Program-made: the position numbers and the translations under genes
The notes under the pieces: model-generated
Told to the model about the DNA's origin: nothing
Database searches by the model: none
What the model saw: only the letters and a program-made list of their open reading frames with translations
In this document: positions 15,880 through 25,692 of the stretch, one piece after another
Numbering within the stretch: the first letter of the stretch is position 1
Layout of the letters: each line of letters opens with the position of its first letter
Assembly: GCA_017449525.1 (NCBI GenBank)
Contig: JAFTFL010000002.1
Location: 186,001-250,000, forward strand
Length of the DNA stretch: 64,000 nt
Origin: Bacteroidales bacterium
GTDB lineage: Bacteria; Bacteroidota; Bacteroidia; Bacteroidales; P3
Reading direction: 5' to 3'

Positions 15880-16638
15880 ATGCTCGTCCCTACGCAAGGT
15901 TTGGTGCTTCACACCGTTCCCTATTCCGAGTCCAGTGTGGTAGCTCGTGTCTTCACGCGCGACATGGGGCTGCGTTCCTACTTGGTGAAGGGGGTTCGTA
16001 CCTCGCGAGGCAAGGTGAAGCAGAATCTGTTGCAACCCCTCTCCTATTTGGATATGACGGTGTATGAGAACGGGCGAGGTACGCTGCAATATGTAAAGGA
16101 AATGCACCATCGAGTGCAGTGGTCGTCGACGGTGAACGATGGGGCGAAGCGGGCGGTGCTGTTCTTTATGGATGAGGTGCTCTACAAGGTGCTACGTGAG
16201 GAGGAACCGAACACGGGGTTCTTCGATGGCATTGTGGCTCAGTTGCGCGACCTCGAGGGGCTCGACGCTGTGGGACAGCGTGCCGAGGTGGGCATTTTCC
16301 CCTTGCTGTTTCTACTGTACACGGCTCGTTACCTCGGCATAGAACCGCTGGATAACTATGCGGCGGCCGAGCCTCTGTTCTACCTAAAGGAGGGGCGCTT
16401 TGTGTCGCGCAGTTGGTGCGATGTAGCCTCAGCCGAGTCGGATTGGGTGTTGGGCAGCGAGGAAAGTGCGCTGCTTCATGCGGTGTGTAGCGCATGGCGA
16501 GGTGCGATGCCCTTGCCCTCCATGCAGTTGACCCAGCGGCGCCGACTTATCGACATACTGTTGCAGTACTTCAACTTGCACCTTACCGATTTTCGCAATT
16601 TTCAGTCGCACCACGTACTTCACGCCGTGCTACAGTAG
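15880..16638 (+). CDS. recO: DNA repair protein RecO
   Basis: The 252-residue product has the N-terminal OB fold (TQGLVLHTVPYSESSVVARVFTRDMGLRSYLVKGVR) and a helical C-terminal domain (FPLLFLLYTARYLGIEPLDNY). RecO works with RecR to load RecA on SSB-coated gaps. The zinc-finger cysteines present in some RecO proteins are absent. It begins 5 nt after porZ, so it is co-transcribed. No clear terminator lies immediately after it. Confidence 0.93.
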   Translation: MLVPTQGLVLHTVPYSESSVVARVFTRDMGLRSYLVKGVRTSRGKVKQNLLQPLSYLDMTVYENGRGTLQYVKEMHHRVQWSSTVNDGAKRAVLFFMDEVLYKVLREEEPNTGFFDGIVAQLRDLEGLDAVGQRAEVGIFPLLFLLYTARYLGIEPLDNYAAAEPLFYLKEGRFVSRSWCDVASAESDWVLGSEESALLHAVCSAWRGAMPLPSMQLTQRRRLIDILLQYFNLHLTDFRNFQSHHVLHAVLQ

Positions 16639-17045
16639 CCCAACTTCTTGTCTGCATGCTGCCCCTGCCTGTGCACCGTTGGTGGGGCAATGCATCGTGA
16701 GTAACCTAACCTTATGTCCGCATTCTACATCGGAGGATGCGGAATGTGCACGATTCTCTCTGTTGGTAATGTGTGGGGGCAATGTATTTTTTTATTGTCT
16801 TTTCTTTACTGAAACAGTTGTTATATTAGATATGCTTTGCATGGTTAGATGTTCTTTAAGCCGTGTTCTATAACAAAACAATAAGATGTGCGGGCACAGT
16901 GGAATGGATGCACCCGTATGTTGAGGTCAATTGATGCCTCGATTGACGGCATAATGGCGGCGGTCCGATACCAGGTCTGCTACGGGAACAGGCGTGGACA
17001 TCGGACCGCCGAGGGAGAGTGCAGCCGTGGCTGCATGAGTGTGAT
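16639..17045. other. Intergenic region with nested inverted repeats between convergent genes
   Basis: No gene is convincing here. It separates recO (plus) from the S8 protease (minus). Visible structures are CGGCGGTCCGAT at 16958-16969 pairing with ATCGGACCGCCG at 17000-17011 (12 bp, 30-nt loop); GCAGCC..GGCTGC at about 17021-17034; and a TCCGCAT...ATGCGGA pair near 16716-16742. They probably act as terminators for the two converging transcripts, though none has a long T-run. Confidence 0.5.
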
Positions 17046-19451
17046 TTAGAGGTAGAGCATGAGGCCTGCGGTGAAGCGCGGGAGGCGCAAGTCTTGGTGG
17101 CCGGGGTTGAGGCGGTAGCGCGCATAGAGGCCGTACCACTTGTTGACCAGACGTGTTGTTAGGCCGACGTTCCAAGTGCTCTGGTCCATCAATGAGGGTG
17201 CGCGGAAACGTACCTCGCGAGAACTGTATGCGGCGTTATCGCTGTAGCGTGAGGTGTAGTCGCGACCGTAGTTGTAGAGGCTATATATGCCGAAGTCCCA
17301 GAAGAGGCCGTTGTGGAAGAGGGCACCGCCGGCACGTAGACGCACGCGCTGGTAGAACTCCAGCCCCAGGCCGAATGTAGAGGCGAATGCTTGGTTACGG
17401 TTGGTTGTGCTGAGGCCGAGGTTGTCGTCGAGGGGGTTGGTTTTATCTCGGGCCATCTTGAAGTCGCTGGCTTGGAACAGGAGATTGGATCCTATCCCAT
17501 AGACACGGCTGAACTTGTAGGTGGCTCCCACCCCCATGAGGATGTCGGATGAGAGAAACTGCACGGCCTGCTCTTTACTGCTGGTTTTGAAGGAGGTTCC
17601 GAACTGATACATCAGGCCGAACTGCCAGCGTCCCTTAGCGCGACTCACCTTGAGATCGGCCGTAGTGCGGTCTTCGGTGGTGGTCATGTTGCGGTAGTCG
17701 TTGCCGTTAGTGTCCACGCAGAAGTAGTCGAAGTCTACCGTGTCGGTGCCTATGCGGTGCAGGTCGTCGCTGTTCAATTGATAGGTAGATGTGTAGCCGT
17801 CGAAGCACACGATGAGCTGACGCCCTACGAGTCCCTTTTTGGCAAAGGCTATGTTGAGGTCGGGTGTGAAGGCGGTGAAGTCAAGAGAGGTGAAGTGGTC
17901 TATACCGCCGTCGGAACGGGTGGTTTTGAAGAAGACGGCATCGTTGACTGAGAGGTGCTTGCCCTGTGCATTGACTCGAAAGGCATCCCTCCCACTGTTA
18001 CGCAGACCTGTGGGATGCACGAGTACGTAGTCGGCCGTGGTGTCAAAGGTGAAGGTGGCTTGGCGTGCGGTTAGGGAGACGTAGTGCCCGTCGGCTTGGA
18101 AGGGTTGCCCCGAGGTGGCGAGAAAGTAGGAGGCTTGGGGCACTCCGTAGCCATAGGCATAGTCGCAATAGGGATAGAGATCGGCCGAACGTTCTACTTC
18201 AGCTTTTATCTGCATGGCAGTGAGGTCTCGGCGTGTCTGCCATGCACAGGCGCAGAAGCCTGCGGTGAGTGGGCTGGAAAAGGAGGTGCCTTGCACTGAG
18301 GTGAGGCCTCCATTACGGCCAGGGTTGGCCACTGTGGCTTGGCCGAAGTTGCACACGTTGGGCTTCATGCGTCCATCGGCAGTGGGGCCGTAGCTGCTGA
18401 AACTGATGTGTTCGTAGCGTGAGAGAGAGGCGTTGATGCCGCCCACGCTCAACACACTGTCGGCATCGGCAGGAGTAATGATGGTACGCCACGAGCCGTC
18501 GGTGCCCTCATTTCCAGCTGAGTTGCAGACGAGGATGCCTTTGCGTGCAGCCATGTTAGCAGCTTTTGCTACATAGCTGGTACCGTCCATTTGGTCAGTG
18601 TAGTAGCGATCTTTGCCATAGCCCAGGGAACTATTGATAATGTCAGCACCGTTTTTGTCAGCCCATTCCACAGCTTGGCACCACCACACTTCTTCCTTGA
18701 AGGGCTCGGACTCTATTTCGGTGCGTGCTAACAGGAAGGTAGCACCAGTAGCCAGGCCCATCTGCAGGGAATCGGTGCAGCCAGCTATGCAGCTCAGTAC
18801 CATGGTGCCATGTGTGTTCCAACCGTAGACGTTCTCCTTGCGGTTGCAGAAGTTCCACGTAGCCACGATTCGCTTTCCGTCGCGCAAGAGCTTGAAGGCA
18901 GGATGGGTGTCCACGTTGGGGAAGCCACCGTCAAACACGGCTATGCGCAACCCCTTGCCGTCGATGCCTTGCTGCTTGAAGCGGTCGCCCTGCATGCGCA
19001 GCAGTTGGTTGGACATAGTGGGACGGGGGACACCAGCCTGCAAGGACGGGACATCGGAACCCATGTGGGTAAAGTGCGATGCTGGCTGCAAGTTACCCTG
19101 TGTAGGAATCACTCCGACGACGAAAGGCAACGCTTCGATGCGAGACACCTGATCGTCGGTGGCTATCACTGCCACTGCATTGAACCACCGGCTGCTGCCC
19201 ACCTCCTCGGTGGCTATGCCACCCACCGTCTGCACGTAGTCGCTACGCAAAGGGTAATTACTCTCGTCGTAGAGGTCTATGCCATTGATGCGATATCGTT
19301 CAATGGCCTTGCTATCGAAATAGGTATAGGGGTCGAAAGTGGTGCCATCCTTGTCGGCAAACACCACCCACCAGCACCGTTGTGCCACGGTTGTGCTGCA
19401 CAGGTTCATAGCCATCAGTGCCCACACGATTGTTTTGCGAATTGATTTCAT
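17046..19451 (-). CDS. S8 (subtilisin-like) serine protease with a C-terminal beta-barrel-like region
   Basis: The 801-residue exported protease has signal peptide MKSIRKTIVWALMAMNLCST. The catalytic triad is complete: Asp174 in AVFDGGF, His214 in NTHGT, Ser390 in GTSFSSP, plus oxyanion Asn314 in SAGNEG. After the catalytic domain (to ~445) and a beta-rich domain (to ~590), the last ~200 residues are a run of amphipathic aromatic strands (GVGATYKFSRVYGIGSNLLF, TFGLGLEFYQRVRLRAG, KWYGLYARYRLN). It ends FTAGLMLYL, as outer-membrane barrels do. I see no T9SS tail. The protease may therefore be displayed on its own barrel. Confidence 0.88.
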   Translation of the reverse strand: MKSIRKTIVWALMAMNLCSTTVAQRCWWVVFADKDGTTFDPYTYFDSKAIERYRINGIDLYDESNYPLRSDYVQTVGGIATEEVGSSRWFNAVAVIATDDQVSRIEALPFVVGVIPTQGNLQPASHFTHMGSDVPSLQAGVPRPTMSNQLLRMQGDRFKQQGIDGKGLRIAVFDGGFPNVDTHPAFKLLRDGKRIVATWNFCNRKENVYGWNTHGTMVLSCIAGCTDSLQMGLATGATFLLARTEIESEPFKEEVWWCQAVEWADKNGADIINSSLGYGKDRYYTDQMDGTSYVAKAANMAARKGILVCNSAGNEGTDGSWRTIITPADADSVLSVGGINASLSRYEHISFSSYGPTADGRMKPNVCNFGQATVANPGRNGGLTSVQGTSFSSPLTAGFCACAWQTRRDLTAMQIKAEVERSADLYPYCDYAYGYGVPQASYFLATSGQPFQADGHYVSLTARQATFTFDTTADYVLVHPTGLRNSGRDAFRVNAQGKHLSVNDAVFFKTTRSDGGIDHFTSLDFTAFTPDLNIAFAKKGLVGRQLIVCFDGYTSTYQLNSDDLHRIGTDTVDFDYFCVDTNGNDYRNMTTTEDRTTADLKVSRAKGRWQFGLMYQFGTSFKTSSKEQAVQFLSSDILMGVGATYKFSRVYGIGSNLLFQASDFKMARDKTNPLDDNLGLSTTNRNQAFASTFGLGLEFYQRVRLRAGGALFHNGLFWDFGIYSLYNYGRDYTSRYSDNAAYSSREVRFRAPSLMDQSTWNVGLTTRLVNKWYGLYARYRLNPGHQDLRLPRFTAGLMLYL

Positions 19452-19749
19452 ACGTTGTGTATAATATTACTTTGTTGATTAAATATTCTATATAACGCGC
19501 TGCCTTCCCCAATCTTACTCAACAAGTAAAAAAGTTCCCCTTCTGCCTATCATATTAATCAAGCTCCCACCTTGTCTTATTAACCAAACTATGTCCCTTC
19601 TTATAATGAAGCATTATCTTTGATTCCTAATTAATATTGAGCATCAAAAGCGATAGCACACGACGAGGCACGCTGTCGAGAGGTTCGGCAGCATACGGTG
19701 TGGGGAAACAAAGGTAGGGCTGAGAACCGCGATGAGAGACTACAGGCAA
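19452..19749 (-). promoter_or_regulatory. Leader region of the S8 protease gene, with a TACCTTTG box at 19709-19716
   Basis: No coding frame is supported in these ~300 bases, which are clearly AT-richer than the flanking genes. On the minus strand TACCTTTG at 19716-19709 is the only good -7 box. If it is used, the S8 protease mRNA carries an AT-rich leader of about 250 nt. Confidence 0.4.
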
Positions 19750-20568
19750 CTACAGATTGCGTTGCTTCTTGATGAGTTCGTAGGCTGCCGTGATTTTTTT
19801 GAATTGTTCTTCGGCGTGGTGGCGCACCTCTTCACCCAGAGACTCCACCTTGTCGGGATGATACTTGACAGCTAAGCGACGGTAGGCACGTTTTACCTCG
19901 TCGTCCGTAGCCGAGGGGGAGAGTCCCAGCACATTGTAGGCCTCGTTGAGTGCCGAAGTCGAGGGGGCTTGGCCAGCCGATTGATAGGAGCCAGGATTGT
20001 GGCGTGCATGGATGGAGATGTAGTCTTGCATTGAGATGCCGAGCCCCAAAGCTATGCGCCGCAGCATCTTGTCCTCGCTAGCCGAAAACACGCCGTCAGC
20101 CGTGCTGAGGACAAAGAGGAAGTCGAAGAGGTGATAGCGGGTGTCGTAGGCCGTGTTGTGCTTTATCTGCTGGCTAATGGAACTGACGTCAATATCCTGC
20201 TTGTTGAGGTCGCGCAATAGCAATAGCAGTTCCTTTGCTTGCTCGTCGGTGTAGTTCTTCCTTAGGAACTGTTTGACGTAATCCAGTTCGGATTGGCGCA
20301 CAGAGCCATCGGCGCGCATAACGGCAGAAATGAGAACCATCAGAGCCATGGTAAGGTCGTCGCGTGAACCGCGGTCGGTATATCGGTATGTCGAGCCGCT
20401 TCCCGACGAGGTGGTGCTATTTCCGCCCGTGGTGGAGGTCGACGGGGGGCCTATCTGCTCCAGTCGGTTGGTTACAAGGTTGCCGAGCACGATGCTAAGC
20501 AGTGCACCTACGGGGCCACCAGCAGTCCAGCCGAGAATGCCGAAAAAGAGAAGTCTGCCGAATTTCAT
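19750..20568 (-). CDS. TerB-like and DnaJ-domain co-chaperone (DjlA-like)
   Basis: The 272-residue protein has a glycine-rich hydrophobic N-terminus (LLFFGILGWTAGGPVGALLSIVLGNLV) like the membrane segment of DjlA. A Ser/Thr-rich linker and a TerB-type helical domain (MVLISAVMRADGSVRQSELDYVKQFL) follow. A C-terminal J domain (YNVLGLSPSATDDEVKRAYRRLA) contains the essential HPD in VKYHPDKVE. It should stimulate DnaK near the membrane. The GH3/beta-lactamase gene ends 30 nt upstream on the same strand, so they may share a transcript. Confidence 0.9.
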   Translation of the reverse strand: MKFGRLLFFGILGWTAGGPVGALLSIVLGNLVTNRLEQIGPPSTSTTGGNSTTSSGSGSTYRYTDRGSRDDLTMALMVLISAVMRADGSVRQSELDYVKQFLRKNYTDEQAKELLLLLRDLNKQDIDVSSISQQIKHNTAYDTRYHLFDFLFVLSTADGVFSASEDKMLRRIALGLGISMQDYISIHARHNPGSYQSAGQAPSTSALNEAYNVLGLSPSATDDEVKRAYRRLAVKYHPDKVESLGEEVRHHAEEQFKKITAAYELIKKQRNL

Positions 20569-20597
20569 GATGTGATGATGGATTGTGTGATTACGAA

Positions 20598-23552
20598 TTA
20601 GCGGGTGAGGAATGACTGGTAGATGAAACTCTGAATATCGGTGCGCAGGTTGAGCTGCGAGAGCTTGTTGTTGGTCGAGGATGGATGGACGCGATTGGAG
20701 AGGAAGATGTAGACAAGGTTATACTGCGGGTCAACCCATACCATCGTACCAGTGAAACCCGTGTGGCCAAAACTACGTTGCGACACCTCGGGTGCTGTGT
20801 TCTGACTTGGGGTACGCAGAGGCTTGTCGAAGCCTAAGGCACGTCGGTTGCCATGAGAGGCAAAGTGTTGCTGGTTGAAGAGGTCGATAATCTGTGCACT
20901 GAGGTAGCGACGACCAGCGTATTCCCCTCCGTTCAACAGCATTTGGCACAGTGGGAAAAGGTCGGTTGCCGAGGAAAATAGACCAGCATGCCCCGCTACA
21001 CCACCCATGGCAGCAGCGTTGGGGTCATGTACTTCGCCCTGTAGCAGCCGTGGCCGACGGTCGGCCGAATTCTCTGTCGGTGCTATTGAGGCACGTGTCA
21101 TTCCGTGCATCAAGGGACAATAAGTGGTGCTTGTCAAGCCCATGGGATCGTAGAATTGCTGTTGCACGAATAGGTCTACCCCTTGTCCGCTCACCTGCTG
21201 CACTAAGTCTGCCATGAGAATGAATCCCAGGTCGCTATACAGGTAGCGTTCCTGCTTCTCCAGTTTGCTCTCTGCTATTTGCTTCAGTACACATGCGCGG
21301 CACGCCTCGTAGTCGCGACCCTCCTGCTGAGTGATGCAACTATCGTCGACTGCGCGCCAGTAGATATCGAATGCTTTCAGCCGGGCGCAATGGCTCATGG
21401 CTTGAGCTATGGTGATACTACGTTTGTCGGTGTGTTTCAAGTAAGGCAGGTATTTTGAGAGTCGGTCACCGATGGCTACCTGCTTATTGTCCACCAGTTT
21501 CATGACAGCCAGTGTGGTGGCCATCATCTTGGTGAGCGAGGCTAAGTCGTATATTGTCGATGGGACGACCACAGGTGCTTCAGCATCATAGGTCAGTCTA
21601 CCGTAGCAGCGGTTATATACAATCTCCCCATCCTTAGCGACCAGCAACTGGCATCCAGGCATAGCATGCTGCGCGATGCCGCGCGCTACGAGGCTATCGA
21701 TTTGCAGAAAGCACTCCACCCTCATGCCTTTACTGCGCAAAGTAGCATAGGGGTCGGCTGCAGCTTGGGAGGATGGAGCCACAAACAGCTTGTGGCGTTC
21801 TCCCGCAGCGTAGCCCGCCACACTGACGGGTAGTTGCCCAGCAGGATTGCTACGCTCTTTGAGGCGGCGTGCCACGGCACGATGCACTTCGGGCATGTTT
21901 TGGTAGGCCACCATAATGGAGGTAGGCACACGGTGCGCCGTGTCGTCTGCAGGCCATCTGCTGAGGATATAGGGAGACCCGTAGACCACCAGCAGGCAAT
22001 TGTGGTTGGTCAAAGCTATGCGTCCCACTGCATCCACCGCTGCCTGCGACACTCCGTATTCCTTGTTTGTGCTTGGATTGGCATACGCATTGAGGTGGAT
22101 GATCACGGCCTGAGCACGGCGAACGACCACAGTGTCAATGGTTGGGACGGAATTGGGCGATAGGGTGATGTGCAACACTTTCGAGTCGTCGGCAGGCATT
22201 GAGAAGTTCCCACCTCGTACCACGGTGAGAGCCCGATAGGCTATCTCTTCGCTAAGTGCAACGCATCGCATACTGTCAGCTCGCGATGGCGCATGAGGTT
22301 TCGTTGTCAATGTTGCTTTTCCAGCCACTCCAAGGTCGTATTTGGCAGCAAGTACACGGCGGCAATGTAGTCCCACGGCCTGCTCCAGCCGCCGGTTGTG
22401 GCGGCATGCCTTGACCAGATGATGCAGTGCCTTTGTCTCATCAGCGGGTAGGAGTAGCATGTCGGCACCTGCAAGGAGTGCCTTGACCTCGGCCTCTCCA
22501 GGACGGTGGGCTGCACTTATGGCCTTCATGTCAAGTCCATCGGTAAAGACCAGTCCATCGAACTGAAGTTCGCTACGCAGCCAGTGGTGTACGGTTTGTG
22601 AAGAGAGCGACGTCGGAATACTGTCGAGCGCGTCTACCTGTAGATGTGCTACCATCATACCCATGACGCCGTCTGCTATCAGTTCGCGAAATGGGCGTGT
22701 GTCCACACTGTCAAGGTAGGCCAGCGAATGCGATACCGAGGGCAAACTCAGATGCGAGTCTTGGTCAGTGTCGCCATGCCCAGGAAAATGCTTGGCTACA
22801 GCCATGATGCCCTGCGACTGCATGCCGGCCACATACAGCCGTCCCTTGCGCGCTACTCGAGACCACTGCTCTCCGAACGAGCGCGCCCCGATGACTGGAT
22901 TCTTGGGATTGCTGTTAAGGTCAACATCGGGGGCATAGTTCACATGGATGCCCATGGCGTTGCATTGTCGTCCTATCTCCTCCCCCACCCTATATATTAA
23001 TGTATCGTCAACAGCAGTCAGTGCCCCCATCATCATCTGTCGGGGAAACGAGTAGCAGTCGCGGAGCCGCATACCGAGTCCCCATTCTCCATCGATGGTA
23101 ATGAGCAGTGGGAGGCGACTGGAGAGAGCCTGATACCGCACGGTTTGTCGCGCCTCATCCGAAGCTGTGCCCGCAAAGAAGCAGAGCCCCCCCACCGTAT
23201 GATCCGAGAGAAAAGCGTCAAAACGCTTCTGGCTTTTGGCGGTGAACTTGGTGGGTACACGCACCACCAGCAACTGAGCCACTTGATCTTCGAGCGAGAG
23301 GGTGGCGGTTACCGAGTCAGCCCATTGGCGCGTCTGCCTTGAAGGATGCCATATCTGCCCCTCTGCCTGGGCGAAAGGTAACAATACTACTAATAGCGCT
23401 AACAGGCACAGGAGAGAGACACTCCGACTGCGCGGTGCACCAATGGTGGAGGACACCGCGACGGGATGCATACCAGCGTGCTGATAGACAGCCTCAGCAG
23501 TCGAGGTCGTGTAAGTGAGAGTTGTAAAGGCCATGGTGTAGAAGATATTCAA
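20598..23552 (-). CDS. Two-domain exported enzyme: GH3 beta-N-acetylglucosaminidase-like plus serine beta-lactamase-like hydrolase
   Basis: Its N-terminal half is a GH3 domain with the NagZ-type signature KHFPGHGDTDQDSH and the later Asp of GLVFTDGLDMKA. The C-terminal half is a class-C beta-lactamase/PBP fold with the SxxK serine in DLASLTKMMA, a Tyr motif in YSDLGF, and HTG in SFGHTGFTG. The protein is 984 residues long. The signal peptide begins after an extended N-terminus, and a start at Met28 (23471) would give a more normal signal sequence. The combination suggests peptidoglycan or muropeptide turnover in the periplasm. It is downstream of coaE on the same strand. Confidence 0.92.
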   Translation of the reverse strand: MNIFYTMAFTTLTYTTSTAEAVYQHAGMHPVAVSSTIGAPRSRSVSLLCLLALLVVLLPFAQAEGQIWHPSRQTRQWADSVTATLSLEDQVAQLLVVRVPTKFTAKSQKRFDAFLSDHTVGGLCFFAGTASDEARQTVRYQALSSRLPLLITIDGEWGLGMRLRDCYSFPRQMMMGALTAVDDTLIYRVGEEIGRQCNAMGIHVNYAPDVDLNSNPKNPVIGARSFGEQWSRVARKGRLYVAGMQSQGIMAVAKHFPGHGDTDQDSHLSLPSVSHSLAYLDSVDTRPFRELIADGVMGMMVAHLQVDALDSIPTSLSSQTVHHWLRSELQFDGLVFTDGLDMKAISAAHRPGEAEVKALLAGADMLLLPADETKALHHLVKACRHNRRLEQAVGLHCRRVLAAKYDLGVAGKATLTTKPHAPSRADSMRCVALSEEIAYRALTVVRGGNFSMPADDSKVLHITLSPNSVPTIDTVVVRRAQAVIIHLNAYANPSTNKEYGVSQAAVDAVGRIALTNHNCLLVVYGSPYILSRWPADDTAHRVPTSIMVAYQNMPEVHRAVARRLKERSNPAGQLPVSVAGYAAGERHKLFVAPSSQAAADPYATLRSKGMRVECFLQIDSLVARGIAQHAMPGCQLLVAKDGEIVYNRCYGRLTYDAEAPVVVPSTIYDLASLTKMMATTLAVMKLVDNKQVAIGDRLSKYLPYLKHTDKRSITIAQAMSHCARLKAFDIYWRAVDDSCITQQEGRDYEACRACVLKQIAESKLEKQERYLYSDLGFILMADLVQQVSGQGVDLFVQQQFYDPMGLTSTTYCPLMHGMTRASIAPTENSADRRPRLLQGEVHDPNAAAMGGVAGHAGLFSSATDLFPLCQMLLNGGEYAGRRYLSAQIIDLFNQQHFASHGNRRALGFDKPLRTPSQNTAPEVSQRSFGHTGFTGTMVWVDPQYNLVYIFLSNRVHPSSTNNKLSQLNLRTDIQSFIYQSFLTR

Positions 23553-23587
23553 TGTTTAGTAGTAGGATAAAGGCATCAATGGTGCGT

Positions 23588-24199
23588 TCATTGCGAGGGC
23601 GCTGAGACACAAGCCGCCAATTGGAGTAAGGTGCGGTGTATGGTTTCCACTTGACGTAAGCGAGGGTTACCCTCATAGTTCAACACTACATAGTCGGCCT
23701 CGAGCAAGGCCCGGTCTGCCTCAGACTGGTTGGCCATGCGCTGCTCTATCTCAGCAGGTGTAGTATGGTCGCGTAGCATCACCCGACGCATCCGTTCCTT
23801 GACATCCAGATAGACTGCCACAATCTTGTCGAAGTAGCCTTGTAGCCCGCCACCATAAATAAGGGCACTTTCAAAGAGGACATAAGGAGCATCCTGCTGT
23901 GCAAGCCATTGTGCAAAATCAGCCATCACACGTGGGTGAACCAGTGTGTTTAGTTGCCTCAGCATCGCTCCGTCGCGAAACACACTGTCGGCTATTAGCC
24001 GCTTGTCCACAACGCCATCGCTCCGTCGTACCGTTCGGCCGACAATCTGTTCCACGGCACACACAAAATCCTCCTCCTCATAATAAGAAGCAGCACACCT
24101 GTCGGCCACAAAAGCTGGTATTCCCAACTTTTCGAAGCATTGCAACACGGTGGTCTTCCCACTGCCGATACCACCTGTGATCCCTATCTTAAGCGGCAT
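23588..24199 (-). CDS. coaE: Dephospho-CoA kinase
   Basis: This enzyme carries out the last step of CoA synthesis, phosphorylating dephospho-CoA with ATP. From the ATG at 24199 the protein starts MPLKIGITGGIGSGKTTVLQ with the P-loop GGIGSGKT. HPRVMADFAQWL and VLFESALIYGGGLQGYFD are family motifs (acceptor site and lid). An upstream in-frame Met at 24298 would add 33 residues overlapping ybbR with no similarity to CoaE, so 24199 is the preferred start. It overlaps the ybbR stop by 11 nt. Confidence 0.94.
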   Translation of the reverse strand: MPLKIGITGGIGSGKTTVLQCFEKLGIPAFVADRCAASYYEEEDFVCAVEQIVGRTVRRSDGVVDKRLIADSVFRDGAMLRQLNTLVHPRVMADFAQWLAQQDAPYVLFESALIYGGGLQGYFDKIVAVYLDVKERMRRVMLRDHTTPAEIEQRMANQSEADRALLEADYVVLNYEGNPRLRQVETIHRTLLQLAACVSAPSQ

Positions 24200-25187
24200 T
24201 GTGTTGCTTAATGATGACATGTTTGACGTGTTGGTGTGAGCAGTGTTTGATGCGCACGTTGGACGGGTATTGCGTGATGAGTAGTGGCAATTCATCACTT
24301 CCGTTGGTCGTCTGGAATCGAGCCGTTACCCGAAAGTTGGCAGCTGTAATGCTACATATCTGGCTGGCTGGCACCCACACAGACAACGTTACACGTGAGG
24401 GATAGAGCAATACCTGCGCTTCCGAACCGATGTCTGCATCGTGCTCTATCTCTATCGGCACGACAAAGGTCTGCTCAATGAACTGTTCCACAGGCATCAC
24501 TACATGGGCAACTGGTGTATGCACCCTCAAGTCGGGAGCCAGCTGGTTGAGCCGCTTGATATCAAATGGACAATTGAGGGTGTCTGTGTGGTCAAGTTCG
24601 TGGATGGTGATCGGCAACGTATAGATAGAGTCGACCCGAGCCAGTGAAGCCATGCTGCCATTCACTTCCGCCGAGTGTTGTAGTAGATAGGGTGTAGCCG
24701 TTACGCCGTTTCGCACTGCGAAATCCACATCGTCCACTCTTAAGGCTATGGGCACCTGCTTGGTGTGGAGCCTTGCAATGACTATTCCTATGGAGTCGGT
24801 CGTGGAAGTTATCTCCTTAGCCCCGAACACCGATTGCACGAAGCTGTTATCTACAATGATACTGTGTACAGCCACTTGGATGGTCATTGGGCGGTCTGGT
24901 ATTGCCTCTACATCCTGGAACTGACGGAGGCTTGGCCTGATGGGGTGTGGTTTCCGCAGGGTGCTACGCAAAAGCGCACTAAAGCCCGTCGAATTGACGT
25001 CGACCTTCAGTGCGCTGTCCCGGCTCAGCACTACATAGCGTGTGCTGTCCACGCCCTCCCACTCTACTGGTATCGTTACGGCATACTTCTTATAGTCGGA
25101 CATCGTTGCGCCAAGCCACACGAACACTATGCACGTCAGTACGACGAGATAGCCCGAATGCTTTCGGAGCAATTCCTTCCACTTCAT
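24189..25187 (-). CDS. YbbR-like domain protein
   Basis: The 332-residue product has one N-terminal membrane helix (YLVVLTCIVFVWLGATM) followed by a periplasmic beta-rich region with YbbR/CdaR-like repeats (AVTIPVEWEGVDSTRYVVLSRDSALKVDVNSTGFSALL, later VVPIEIEHDADIGSEAQVLLYPSRVTLSVW). In Firmicutes YbbR regulates diadenylate cyclase. Its role in Bacteroidetes is not known, but the yajC-ybbR-coaE order is conserved in Bacteroidales. Confidence 0.85.
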   Translation of the reverse strand: MKWKELLRKHSGYLVVLTCIVFVWLGATMSDYKKYAVTIPVEWEGVDSTRYVVLSRDSALKVDVNSTGFSALLRSTLRKPHPIRPSLRQFQDVEAIPDRPMTIQVAVHSIIVDNSFVQSVFGAKEITSTTDSIGIVIARLHTKQVPIALRVDDVDFAVRNGVTATPYLLQHSAEVNGSMASLARVDSIYTLPITIHELDHTDTLNCPFDIKRLNQLAPDLRVHTPVAHVVMPVEQFIEQTFVVPIEIEHDADIGSEAQVLLYPSRVTLSVWVPASQICSITAANFRVTARFQTTNGSDELPLLITQYPSNVRIKHCSHQHVKHVIIKQHNAA

Positions 25188-25250
25188 GGCTGAACAGGGC
25201 TGTCTGCCTCACCAAGGATCCTGTGGGCAGACGATAGCAGAGGCTGCTGC

Positions 25251-25586
25251 CTACTTTTTGTTGGCGTTGTTGGCATCTCCAGCCTCGGGCGCGGGAGTAA
25301 CGAAATTCTTTTCGACCGTCATGACGACACCGTTCGACACTTCGACTTCTACTGTCGTGTCGTTCACCTCGTGCACCTTACCCAGAATGCCGCCAGAGAA
25401 CATCACACGGTCGCCTTTCTTCATCTGTTTCCTAAACTCGGCTTCTTTCTTAGCCTGCTTACGCTGACTACCACCCATCATCCACATAAAGACAAAGAGT
25501 ACGACAATGATGAGCAACATGCTGCCCATACCTCCACCAGGTTGTCCCTGTGGAGCGGCATCTAAGATTACAAAGAGTTGGTTCAT
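25251..25586 (-). CDS. yajC: Preprotein translocase auxiliary subunit YajC
   Basis: The 111-residue protein has a single membrane helix (MLLIIVVLFVFMWMMGG) followed by the YajC core QRKQAKKEAEFRKQMKKGDRVMFSGGILGKVHEVND. It associates with SecDF at the inner membrane. The order nusB, DUF1573, yajC, ybbR, coaE is typical of Bacteroidales. Confidence 0.94.
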   Translation of the reverse strand: MNQLFVILDAAPQGQPGGGMGSMLLIIVVLFVFMWMMGGSQRKQAKKEAEFRKQMKKGDRVMFSGGILGKVHEVNDTTVEVEVSNGVVMTVEKNFVTPAPEAGDANNANKK

Positions 25587-25692
25587 GCGAGTTTGTTTTG
25601 ATTTTGATGTAAAATAATGTTGTGTGTTTTAATTCGAATGGTACGAGTGGAGCCCTGCCTCCCCTCATCCAGTCATTGCTCTTTCAAGAGTG

